Shown one piece after another: positions 19,402-27,867 of a stretch of 32,029 nt of DNA. The position numbers and the translations under genes are program-made. How positions within the stretch are numbered: the stretch's first letter is position 1; every line of letters begins with the position of its first letter. A model generated the notes under the pieces. That model saw only the letters and a program-made list of their open reading frames with translations. It was not told where the DNA came from and ran no database searches. Origin of the DNA: Campylobacteraceae bacterium (GTDB taxonomy: Bacteria; Campylobacterota; Campylobacteria; Campylobacterales; Sulfurovaceae); contig JAMOSA010000253.1 of assembly GCA_027063325.1 (NCBI GenBank), forward strand, positions 1 through 32,029, given 5' to 3'.

Positions 19402-21027
19402 ATGAGATGGTTTAGATTTGTATTTATAGTGATTTTGTTTATAGAGTCAATATCTGCACTCTCAATTGAAGATATTGCAAAGTTGTATGTAGCCAATTTC
19501 AATAGAGCCGGAGACAGTGCAGGACTTAACTATTGGAGAGATAGCGGTATGCCAATAGAGTCTATTGCAAAGAGTTTTTATGATCAGCCAGAAACCCAAA
19601 ATCTATATGGCAATCTAAGTGACAATGGTGCATATATCAAAGCAGTATATCACAATCTATTCAATAGAGAACCAGACAGTGCAGGTTATGAGTATTGGCT
19701 AAAAGAGTTAGATAGTGGCAATATCTCAAAAGAGACTTTTATTTTGGCTGTTATCAATGGAGCATTGGATGATGATGCTGTAATTTTGAATAATAAGACA
19801 AAAGTGGCTATGGAGTATTATAAAAGAGATCTCAATGATATAACATTGGCAAAAGAGGTTATGAAAAATATTGACAGCAGTGACAGTAGTGTAGATAGTG
19901 CTATTACACTGATTGAAAATACCAAAGATGACTCAATACTCTCAAACCGATGGCCCAAATACTTTTTTATTACTGCTATGAAGGCATATAATCTGACCAA
20001 GCAAGAGGGTATTGATACTCACTCTTATGCATATGGTGCCAGAGTATATAAAGATTTTAGAGATGATGAAGTAGAGGCTTGGAATGAAGCTGTAAAGAGA
20101 TCAAACAGTGAAGATGACTTTATTATATTTATAAATTATGAGAGTATCTTTAGAGATAGAAAAAATTATACAAATACATTACAGGATGTAGATACATTAA
20201 AGCAATATTTTAGTGATTATATTACTACACTCAAAAAGCTGTCAGTGGCAAAAGGTCATATAGTAATGAATTTTTCTGCCGATCCACTTGCTTATTTTAC
20301 TGGAGATATTCGCAAAAACTATGGTAATGATCCTCATAATGTACCGGCAAAGATACATGAAAGTGGTATCATTGAACAAGAGGGGCTTAGCAGTGATATA
20401 CCAGATAATTTTGCCGGATTTTGGCAAGTGTTTGATCAATTGAGATATAAATATGTCCCAAATCTAAATTTGGCTTATACAATCAAGACATGGGGTATAG
20501 GAGTGGATCCCTCAAAAGAACCAGAAGGTGGCTGGAAATCAACTTCAGATGGAGCAAAAGAGATAGTAGAGTATTTAAACAATTTTGGAGTTGCATGGGA
20601 TGCAGTGGCATTCAACTATAATCCTGGTAAAGTTACAGATGATGAAACAATGTTGAAGATGGCAAGATTTTTTGGTGCGGTCTCAGATGGTGTAGTCAAT
20701 GATAAAACAGGACAAAGAGTTAGAACCTTTATATGGAAAACCAAAATTGTAGCAGAGCATTATCTAAAAGATGAGAGTGAATGGAGTTATAAGAGTTTGT
20801 CATTTGAGATGAGACATATAGAGGATTTGGCAGATTTGGGATATGCCGGTATCAATTTGGGGTATGGTAATGAGTTGGTTGGCAGTAAAAAAAGTTGGCC
20901 AAAAGAGTGGGAGGATAAACCTCTGCAACTTCCTGATATTTTACACTGTTGGCTTGTAGAGTATTTTGATGGGGTAGAGGGGGATTGTAATCCAACTGCT
21001 ACTATTGGCAGAGTATTAATCAGATAA
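19402..21027 (+). CDS. Secreted protein: signal peptide + DUF4214-type domain(s) + putative TIM-barrel (glycoside-hydrolase-like) C-terminal domain
   Basis: ATG at 19402 preceded by AAAGGAT. 'MRWFRFVFIVILFIESISALS' signal-like; 'LYVANFNRAGDSAGLNYWRDSGMPIESIAKSFYDQPETQ...NLFNREPDSAGYEYWLKELDSGNISKETFILAVINGA' matches DUF4214. The C-terminal ~350 aa has alternating strand/helix segments; the TIM-barrel assignment is inference. Confidence 0.7.
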   Translation: MRWFRFVFIVILFIESISALSIEDIAKLYVANFNRAGDSAGLNYWRDSGMPIESIAKSFYDQPETQNLYGNLSDNGAYIKAVYHNLFNREPDSAGYEYWLKELDSGNISKETFILAVINGALDDDAVILNNKTKVAMEYYKRDLNDITLAKEVMKNIDSSDSSVDSAITLIENTKDDSILSNRWPKYFFITAMKAYNLTKQEGIDTHSYAYGARVYKDFRDDEVEAWNEAVKRSNSEDDFIIFINYESIFRDRKNYTNTLQDVDTLKQYFSDYITTLKKLSVAKGHIVMNFSADPLAYFTGDIRKNYGNDPHNVPAKIHESGIIEQEGLSSDIPDNFAGFWQVFDQLRYKYVPNLNLAYTIKTWGIGVDPSKEPEGGWKSTSDGAKEIVEYLNNFGVAWDAVAFNYNPGKVTDDETMLKMARFFGAVSDGVVNDKTGQRVRTFIWKTKIVAEHYLKDESEWSYKSLSFEMRHIEDLADLGYAGINLGYGNELVGSKKSWPKEWEDKPLQLPDILHCWLVEYFDGVEGDCNPTATIGRVLIR

Positions 21028-21037
21028 AGGATAGTGA

Positions 21038-22141
21038 GTGATAAATAAGGTAGCAGTAGTATTTGTAAGTGGAGGATTATATCCTCCCAAAGTTATAGAA
21101 GATGAACTGTTTAGGGTTATAAGCAGTAGAGGGTATAGTATATCTTCAATATACTATTTGAAAGAGTATGATGATAATTTGCCTCTGTTGCTTCCTACTG
21201 TCATATCAAATGAACAGACAAAAAATATTGTTATTGTTGCTTTTGGTAGAGCTTTTGCTTTGGTTAGCAGAGTATTAGCCACTTTGCAATCTGATAACTT
21301 ATTGGCTGATGGGGATATTTTACACCCTATGGCATCTGCTATGGTCAAAAGCGGAAGCTATCTATATAGAGTAGGAGATTCAAATATAAATGTACTTGAT
21401 ATTGAAAATACACAGATACCTAATCTACTCTTTGAGAGAGAGTTTTACAAAAGTGTACATATATTTACAAAAGATCCAAACCAGCAGATAGATTTACACA
21501 AAGAGATATCTTTGTACTCTGATATATGCTACTATCAGCAGATAACACCTACATGGTATAAATATACCATAACAGATCCTTCATACCTAAAGAGTCTGCC
21601 ACCACCTCTGCTTCATCAATATCATATAGAGACAGATATTATATTTGAAGCAATAGTTGCATACCTTATAGAGGAAGCAAAGAGTATAACTTTTGCAGAG
21701 AGTTGTACAGGAGGGTTGTTGTGTGCGGATTTTACTTCGGTATCTGGAGCTAGTAATGTACTAAAGGGATCATTTGTTACATACTCAAATGAAATAAAAG
21801 AGAGTTGGCTTGGAGTAAAGAAAGAGACTCTAATAGAGTATGGAGCAGTTAGTAGTGAGTGTGTTACAGAGATGGCAACAGGAGCTAAAAATAGAGTAGG
21901 GAGTGATATAGCTATAGCAATATCTGGTATCGCAGGACCAACAGGAGCAGTAGATGGCAAACCGGTTGGTACTGTATATATTGCTGTATCAAACAGTGAA
22001 GGTACAGTATCTAAAAGACTTCAATTAAAAGGTGATAGAGTTGCTATACAAAAGCAAAGTGTTTATGGTGCAATAGAACTGTTTTTATGGTCAGAGAAAA
22101 AAATTTTGAAAATTTTGCAAAAAAGTTCCAAAAGTACTTGA
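21038..22141 (+). CDS. CinA C-terminal (PncC-type amidase) family protein with a divergent N-terminal half
   Basis: 'TFAESCTGGLLCADFTSVSGASNVLKGSFVTYSNEIKESWLGV' and 'AIAISGIAGPTGAVDGKPVGTVYIAV' are CinA-C signatures; GTG start. Confidence 0.85.
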   Translation: MINKVAVVFVSGGLYPPKVIEDELFRVISSRGYSISSIYYLKEYDDNLPLLLPTVISNEQTKNIVIVAFGRAFALVSRVLATLQSDNLLADGDILHPMASAMVKSGSYLYRVGDSNINVLDIENTQIPNLLFEREFYKSVHIFTKDPNQQIDLHKEISLYSDICYYQQITPTWYKYTITDPSYLKSLPPPLLHQYHIETDIIFEAIVAYLIEEAKSITFAESCTGGLLCADFTSVSGASNVLKGSFVTYSNEIKESWLGVKKETLIEYGAVSSECVTEMATGAKNRVGSDIAIAISGIAGPTGAVDGKPVGTVYIAVSNSEGTVSKRLQLKGDRVAIQKQSVYGAIELFLWSEKKILKILQKSSKST

Positions 22142-22166
22142 CAAAAAAAATTTTATGGGCTATAAT
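22138..22166 (+). promoter_or_regulatory. Consensus sigma70 promoter (TTGACA-N17-TATAAT) upstream of the tRNA cluster
   Basis: TTGACA at 22138-22143, 17-nt spacer, TATAAT at 22161-22166; tRNA-Lys begins at 22201. Confidence 0.85.
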
Positions 22167-22200
22167 TCTGCCCACGTAAGTCAAACGGCTTAGAGAGAGC

Positions 22201-22276
22201 GACCCGTTAGCTCAGTCGGTAGAGCAACTCCCTTTTAAGGAGTGGGCCCTTGGTTCGAATCCAAGACGGGTCACCA
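22201..22276 (+). tRNA. tRNA-Lys (TTT)
   Basis: GACCCGT/ACGGGTC acceptor stem, anticodon arm ACTCC-CTTTTAA-GGAGT, T-arm CTTGG-TTCGAAT-CCAAG, encoded CCA. Confidence 0.96.
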
Positions 22277-22304
22277 CCTATTATGATGACACGATGGACT
22301 AGAT

Positions 22305-22380
22305 GACCCTTTCATCTAGTGGCCAAGGATGCTGAGTTTTCCGCTCAGACACAGAGGTTCAAATCCTCTAAGGGTCGCCA
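22305..22380 (+). tRNA. tRNA-Glu (TTC)
   Basis: GACCCTT/AAGGGTC acceptor, anticodon arm CTGAG-TTTTCCG-CTCAG, T-arm AGAGG-TTCAAAT-CCTCT, encoded CCA. Confidence 0.93.
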
Positions 22381-22394
22381 AAGTGTAATTATAT

Positions 22395-22470
22395 GGTCGC
22401 TTAGCTCAGTTGGTAGAGCGCTACCCTTACAAGGTAGATGTCAGTGGTTCGAGTCCACTAGCGACCACCA
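22395..22470 (+). tRNA. tRNA-Val (TAC)
   Basis: GGTCGCT/AGCGACC acceptor, anticodon arm CTACC-CTTACAA-GGTAG, T-loop TTCGAGT, encoded CCA. Confidence 0.96.
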
Positions 22471-22488
22471 CTTACTATTCTAAATGTT

Positions 22489-22565
22489 GCGGCGGTAGTT
22501 CAGTTGGTTAGAATACCTGCCTGTCACGCAGGGGGTCGCGAGTTCGAGTCTCGTCCGCCGCGCCA
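22489..22565 (+). tRNA. tRNA-Asp (GTC)
   Basis: GCGGCGG/CCGCCGC acceptor, anticodon arm CCTGC-CTGTCAC-GCAGG, T-loop TTCGAGT, encoded CCA. Confidence 0.96.
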
Positions 22566-22636
22566 CATTTCACTTTCTCCTTTTGATTGAATAATTATGA
22601 TGATTCCTCCTCCTAAACTATCATAAAAAATTATAT

Positions 22637-22664
22637 GTGAGTCCTGTAAATTTTTGGGACTCAC
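22637..22664 (+). terminator. Hairpin downstream of the tRNA cluster, possible terminator
   Basis: GTGAGTCC (22637-22644) / GGACTCAC (22657-22664), perfect 8-bp stem followed by CTTTTG. Confidence 0.45.
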
Positions 22665-22801
22665 CTTTTGATGGGAAAAATCATTCATAATTCACAACTA
22701 TTTAAATCACTCTAGTATATTTTTAGATTATAGTATTTATGATTGCCAAACGACACAATTTGACATATAATATACTCAATTTAGTATATGGAGTATTATA
22801 T

Positions 22802-23182
22802 ATGAAAAAGATGATCTTGTTTTTTTCTCATAGTTTAACTCAAGCTCAAAGAGTAGATGCCAAAAAGAGCTTGGAAGTAGAGAATTTTTTGGCTTTACCA
22901 GGAGAGTTACAGCAACTTTGGTCAAATATACCGCCATATTTAGAAGATCTTGACAGTTATCTAAAACCTCTTAAGGAGTATCTTTTGGATAACTTAAAGA
23001 GTGGTGATGTAGTCTTGGTTCAAGGAGATTTTGGAGCTACCTGTAATATAGTATCTTTTGTAAAGTCATTAGGTGGTGTAGCTGTATATGCAACAACCAA
23101 AAGAGATGTAAAAGAGAGAGTTGTAGATGGCAAAGTAGTAAAATCTTCTGTATTTGAACATATCATATTTAGAAGATTTTAG
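22802..23182 (+). CDS. Csx20-like protein (CRISPR-associated ring nuclease family), orphan
   Basis: 'MILFFSHSLTQAQRVDAKKSLEVENFLALPGELQQLWSNIPPYLEDLDSYLKPLKEYLLDNLKSGDVVLVQGDFGATCNIVSFVKSLGGVAVYATTKRDV...GKVVKSSVFEHIIFRRF' matches the Csx20 pattern as I recall it (SHxLT..Q..DA, LP..LQ.lWs.IPP, GD.VLVQGDFGA, YATTKR, F.H..FR). Start at 22802 chosen over the ORF start at 22739 because of the GGAG upstream. Confidence 0.7.
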   Translation: MKKMILFFSHSLTQAQRVDAKKSLEVENFLALPGELQQLWSNIPPYLEDLDSYLKPLKEYLLDNLKSGDVVLVQGDFGATCNIVSFVKSLGGVAVYATTKRDVKERVVDGKVVKSSVFEHIIFRRF

Positions 23183-23203
23183 ATAACAGATACAGGAGTT
23201 TGA

Positions 23204-24859
23204 GTGAGGATAGCTATACTAATTAAAAATTTTGATATGCTTGAGAATTGGGAGTTGAGAATTATTGAGTATATACTACAAGAGCCTACACTAAATTTGG
23301 TTTTGCTTGTAAAAGATGGTAGAAGAGAAAGGTTGGCAGATGGATTTGCAGTAAAAATCAAAAACTTGTTAAAATCAAAAAAGATTGCCTCAAGATTTTT
23401 ATTTGCCATACAAAAAAGAGTTGAGCAACGAATTTATAAAAAAAGATTTACTGTAGATAAGAGTGCAATAATAAAACAGTTAGAAGATATAAAAACTATA
23501 TATTTATATCCTAAAAGGATTAATTATGTAGATAGATTTAGTGATATAGACAGAGATATATTAACAGAGTATAATTTAGATATTATATTGAGATTTGAGT
23601 TTAATATTATAAGAGGAGCTATATTAGAGGCTTCAAGGTATGGTATATGGTCATTTCATCATGCTGATAACAGCATAAACAGAGGTGGTCCTGCTGGATT
23701 TTGGGAGATTGTATTAAATCAACCTGTAGTTGGAGTAACTCTACAGGTATTGACTTCTGAACTTGATGGTGGTTTAATAATAGATAAAGCATATTTCAAT
23801 AGATACCACTCTTTTGTAAAGACAAGTCAGCATATTTTAGAATCTTCTGTATCACTTTTTATAAAAAATATCAAAAGATTACAAAGTGGATATTTTAAAC
23901 CTACAAAATCTTTGGTCTATTATAATCCATTATACAGACTGCCAGATCCATGGATATTACTTAGATATATCTTTGGATTTTATATGAATATATCTATGAA
24001 AGTTATTAAGAGATTGAGTATAAAGCTATCTAATATCAGATACAGATGCTGGAGTCTGTTTATTGGATATGGTCAATTTATGACATCTACTCTTTATAGA
24101 TTAACACCAGTTGAGTTACCAAAAAACTCTTTTTGGGCAGATCCGTTTATTGTGAAATATAAGAGTGATTATTATATATTTTTTGAAAACTATGATTATA
24201 GAATAAACAAGGGAAAAATATCTTGTGGCAAAATAGAGGGTAACACTATTGTTGATGTTGTAGATGTATTAGATAGAGATTACCATCTCTCATATCCTCA
24301 TATATTTAGAGATAATGATGATATATTTATGATACCAGAGAGTCATCAAAACAGAAGATTAGACATATATAGATGTGTAAAGTTTCCTCTTGAGTGGGAG
24401 TTATACAGTAGTGCATTTGAAGGGGAGAGTGTAGTTGATGCAATAATTCATACAGATAGCTGTGGTGAGAAGTGGTTGTTTTTGAATAAATCAAGCAATA
24501 TTGCAACAGTACCGTTTGAGAATGAATTGTATATATACAAAATAGACTCTTTAAAGATGAATAAAATAGTACCACATAGACAAAATCCCGTAATCATAGA
24601 CTCTTCAAGAGCTAGAAACGGCGGAGCTGTATTTGAGTATGAGAATGAGTTTTATAGACCATCTCAAGCCAGTATAGATACACTATATGGCAAAGCATTA
24701 AATATCAACCGTATCAAAAAATTGACATTAGATGAGTATGAAGAAGAGACCATAACAACTGTAGAGCCAAACTTTTATAAAAATTTAGATGGTATTCACC
24801 ATATGCACCAATTAGATGATGTATTTGTAATTGATGCATCATATAAATATCTTGTTTAA
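23204..24859 (+). CDS. Formyltransferase-family domain fused to a C-terminal beta-propeller-like (glucosamine inositolphosphorylceramide transferase N-term-like) domain
   Basis: GTG start. 'GIWSFHHADNSINRGGPAGFWEIVLNQPVVGVTLQVLTSELDGGLIIDKAYF' is a formyltransferase core; 'FWADPFIVKYKSDYYIFFENYDYRINKGKISCGKIEG...LSYPHIFRDNDDIFMIPES' resembles the GINT1_N-type propeller. Confidence 0.75.
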   Translation: MRIAILIKNFDMLENWELRIIEYILQEPTLNLVLLVKDGRRERLADGFAVKIKNLLKSKKIASRFLFAIQKRVEQRIYKKRFTVDKSAIIKQLEDIKTIYLYPKRINYVDRFSDIDRDILTEYNLDIILRFEFNIIRGAILEASRYGIWSFHHADNSINRGGPAGFWEIVLNQPVVGVTLQVLTSELDGGLIIDKAYFNRYHSFVKTSQHILESSVSLFIKNIKRLQSGYFKPTKSLVYYNPLYRLPDPWILLRYIFGFYMNISMKVIKRLSIKLSNIRYRCWSLFIGYGQFMTSTLYRLTPVELPKNSFWADPFIVKYKSDYYIFFENYDYRINKGKISCGKIEGNTIVDVVDVLDRDYHLSYPHIFRDNDDIFMIPESHQNRRLDIYRCVKFPLEWELYSSAFEGESVVDAIIHTDSCGEKWLFLNKSSNIATVPFENELYIYKIDSLKMNKIVPHRQNPVIIDSSRARNGGAVFEYENEFYRPSQASIDTLYGKALNINRIKKLTLDEYEEETITTVEPNFYKNLDGIHHMHQLDDVFVIDASYKYLV

Positions 24860-25001
24860 ATAATATTAGGAGATAGAATACAACTCCATCTTCTATTATA
24901 GATGTTTAATGTTAGATAAGGAGTTGTTTTCTATACTAAAGATTATATATCAAGAAATTAAAGTGTTTAAATAATAGATTCAGTTATTTTATTATATTTT
25001 T

Positions 25002-25349
25002 TTAGTGAAACTGATGGAAATTTGCAGGAGTTATCTCTATACACTTTTTATCAAAATACTCTTTTACAGCATCAAGCATCAATTTTCTATTATCTCCACA
25101 GTAAAAGAGCTTTATATCAAGTTCATTTGCAGCTCTTACAGCTCCTGGTCCTGCATGTTGAGTCAATACTATCTCTACACCTCTTCTTTTTAATTCATTA
25201 AAAATTGCAGGCCCTCCTGTAGCTTCATTTGTGATTATCTCAAACTCATTTGTATCACTATTGTATATACCAAAATATTTTGCTTTGCCTAAAACTTTGG
25301 TAATTGCACTCTCTTTTTTATTCGTCTTTAATGGTGATGCAAATATCAT
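25002..25349 (-). CDS. NifB/NifX-family dinitrogenase iron-molybdenum cofactor binding protein
   Basis: 115 aa; 'MIFASPLKTNKKESAITKVLGKAKYFGIYN...GGPAIFNELKRRGVEIVLTQHAGPGAVRAANELDIKLFY'. Confidence 0.85.
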   Translation of the reverse strand: MIFASPLKTNKKESAITKVLGKAKYFGIYNSDTNEFEIITNEATGGPAIFNELKRRGVEIVLTQHAGPGAVRAANELDIKLFYCGDNRKLMLDAVKEYFDKKCIEITPANFHQFH

Positions 25350-25486
25350 AACTACTCCTTATTGTTTATATAATTATTTAGATTATCACTTATAGTTTAA
25401 CTATTGTTTAATCAAATTATATATTTTGAAATCATTAATATAACTATGCAATGCTTATATAAAATTTGTACTTCAAAAGGAATTAG

Positions 25487-26836
25487 ATGAGCGAAAAAAA
25501 AGTATTTGGATTGTGGAGTGCTGTCTTTTTGGGTATTGGTTCGATGGTGGGAGCTGGTATCTTTATAGTTATTGGACAAGCTGGGACAATTGCTGGTAAC
25601 CTGGTTTGGTTCTCTTTTTTATTGGGAGGTATAGCAGCTTTGCTCAGTGGTTACTCATTGGCAAAGTTAGCTATAAAGTATCCATCAAGAGGTGGTATTG
25701 TAGAGTATTTGGTACAGAGCTATGGTGAGGGGGTATTTTCTGGAAGTGCTGGGGTACTGTTTTACTTTTCACAACTTATTGCAATAGCAGCAGTTGCCAA
25801 GTCATTTGGTGCATATGGTGCCATATTTATAGCTAGTAGCAGTGAAAATATGCAAAACTTTTTAGCTGTTGGAATTGTAGGATTATTTATATTAATAAAC
25901 TTAATTGGTGCATCTTTGGTCGCAAAGTCTGAAAATATTATAGTATTTATCAAACTTAGTGTACTTGTACTCTTTGTTGGAGTTGCTATGCTTAATATCA
26001 ATCCAAATCTGCTGAGTGTATCTAAGATGCCATCTTTTATAGATATGCTGTTTGCTATTGGATTGACATTTTTTGCATATCAAGGGTTTAGTGTTATTAC
26101 AAATACAGTAGAAGATATGCAAAATCCAACTAAAACCATGATGAAGTCTATGACAATAGCAATTGTTTTGGTTGGTATTTTGTATATTCTTACAAGTATA
26201 GCAGTACTTGGTAATTTGCCACTTTCTAAAGTAATTGAGACCAAAGATTATGCACTTGCCGAAGCTGCCAAACCTATATTTGGAACACTTGGATTTCAGA
26301 TAATGGCTGCTACTGCTTTACTTGCTACAGCTTCAGCTATAAATGCAACACTCTATGCAGCTACTGAGATAGGTTATACTTTGGCAAAAGATGGAGATTT
26401 GCCTACAGTTTATAAATACAATATTCATAGCTCTTATGGTGGTTTGATAGTAAGTGGTATGTTGATACTTCCTATGATACTGTTTTTAAATCTCTCTGAA
26501 GTTACAACAATAGCAGCACTTGTTGTTTTGATTATCCAAGGAGTGACGCATATAGGACATCTGTTTAAAATCAAAGAGACAAAAGCCAATATTTGGCTTG
26601 TTAGTGGAGCAGCAGTTGCAATGTTTGGTATAGCAATACTTACAATATATTATACAAGCAAACACTCTATGCCACATATTGGACTCTATATTTTGGGTGC
26701 ATTTACTGTATCTTTTGGTATAGAGGTGCTATTAAGACTTTTTGTAGGCAGAGTTATCAAAAAACAAATTCAAGGTGGTGTTATAAGGCGTATAGAAGAT
26801 GAATTAGAGTCTAAAATTCATCATAAAAGAGATTAA
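25487..26836 (+). CDS. APC-family amino acid permease
   Basis: 'GLWSAVFLGIGSMVGAGIFIVIGQAGTIAGNLVWFSFLLGGIAALLSGYSLAKLA' is an APC TM1-TM2 signature; ~12 hydrophobic segments. Confidence 0.9.
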   Translation: MSEKKVFGLWSAVFLGIGSMVGAGIFIVIGQAGTIAGNLVWFSFLLGGIAALLSGYSLAKLAIKYPSRGGIVEYLVQSYGEGVFSGSAGVLFYFSQLIAIAAVAKSFGAYGAIFIASSSENMQNFLAVGIVGLFILINLIGASLVAKSENIIVFIKLSVLVLFVGVAMLNINPNLLSVSKMPSFIDMLFAIGLTFFAYQGFSVITNTVEDMQNPTKTMMKSMTIAIVLVGILYILTSIAVLGNLPLSKVIETKDYALAEAAKPIFGTLGFQIMAATALLATASAINATLYAATEIGYTLAKDGDLPTVYKYNIHSSYGGLIVSGMLILPMILFLNLSEVTTIAALVVLIIQGVTHIGHLFKIKETKANIWLVSGAAVAMFGIAILTIYYTSKHSMPHIGLYILGAFTVSFGIEVLLRLFVGRVIKKQIQGGVIRRIEDELESKIHHKRD

Positions 26837-26921
26837 ATAGAAACTTTTAGTTAAGCAGTGATACTATATACCAAACAGTATTAATATTGCTTTTTTATTT
26901 TGCAGTGACGAAAGGATATAG

Positions 26922-27833
26922 ATGACAGAAGTATTTAATTCTGTAATTGTAGGTTTTAAAGAGATACTTAGATGGAATACAATTAAGTTTGCTCTTATTG
27001 CAGGTATTATTGTTATATCTATATGGACAGCTTTGGGTATAGCAAGTTGGGATATATTAATATCTTTTGGTGCAAAAGTACTTGAGATGGTTCCTTTTTC
27101 TCTTGTTCGCTCTAATGGTTCTTGGCTTATATCTACCTTTATTTGGTTTCAGCTTATATTGATAACATTTGCAATTATTTATACATTTTTTGGTAACTTG
27201 ATTTTGCGTTCAATAGATAAAGATAGTTATGCAAAGTTTTCACTATTTACAATAGCTGGAAGTGCTTTGTTTTGGACAATTGTATGGATAGTAAAGGGTG
27301 ATTATATATATAATGGTTTACTCAGAATATTTACATGGCTACCGTTTGAGACTATAGAAGAGGGTGTAGCAGCACTTATTGGAGTATATATTATATATAA
27401 TGGTATTGTTGTTACAATGCTTTTTGTAGCCAGTATATTTAGTGGTAAGCTTATTAAAAACTATGAGCTAAGAGAAGGCAAAGAGGTAAACTTCTCTGTA
27501 TTTCCTTTTCGTTCACTCAAATATACAGTAAAAGATACACTGATTTTTCTTATTTTGTCTGTAGTACTGTTTCCTATTTTGTTTATACCGGTAGTAAATA
27601 TATTTATACAATTGGCTCTTTGGGCATGGCTTATAAAAGATACAATAACACATGATGCCATATCTTTGGTTCACCATGAGAGCTTGAAAGAGGAGATAGC
27701 AAAACACAAATATGCTATATGGTTTATTACTTTTATTACTGTACTGTTTAACTTTTTGCCGATATTTAATATATTTGGACCGTTTTTTGGAATTTTGGCT
27801 ACATATACACTCTTTAAGAGTGATGAGAAGTAA
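26922..27833 (+). CDS. EI24 / CysZ-like integral membrane protein
   Basis: Multi-TM protein with 'NIFIQLALWAWLIKDTITHDAISLV' and a C-terminal 'IFGPFFGILATYTLFK'; consistent with the EI24 domain family of Campylobacterota. Confidence 0.65.
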   Translation: MTEVFNSVIVGFKEILRWNTIKFALIAGIIVISIWTALGIASWDILISFGAKVLEMVPFSLVRSNGSWLISTFIWFQLILITFAIIYTFFGNLILRSIDKDSYAKFSLFTIAGSALFWTIVWIVKGDYIYNGLLRIFTWLPFETIEEGVAALIGVYIIYNGIVVTMLFVASIFSGKLIKNYELREGKEVNFSVFPFRSLKYTVKDTLIFLILSVVLFPILFIPVVNIFIQLALWAWLIKDTITHDAISLVHHESLKEEIAKHKYAIWFITFITVLFNFLPIFNIFGPFFGILATYTLFKSDEK

Positions 27834-27867
27834 AACTATTATCCATAATAATTCAGAGGCATTGTAG

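Noticed and set aside
22760-22785. TTGACATATAAT string upstream of the Csx20-like gene
   Set aside because: The -35-like and -10-like hexamers are directly adjacent with no spacer, so they cannot form a sigma70 promoter together; chance in AT-rich DNA.
22739-22801. Upstream extension of the Csx20-like ORF
   Set aside because: The internal ATG at 22802 has a better ribosome-binding context and begins the recognisable domain; the extension is AT-rich intergenic-like sequence.
25002-25349. Nitrogen fixation locus suggested by NifX-like gene
   Set aside because: No other nif genes in the window; standalone NifX/NifB-like small proteins are common and do not imply nitrogenase.
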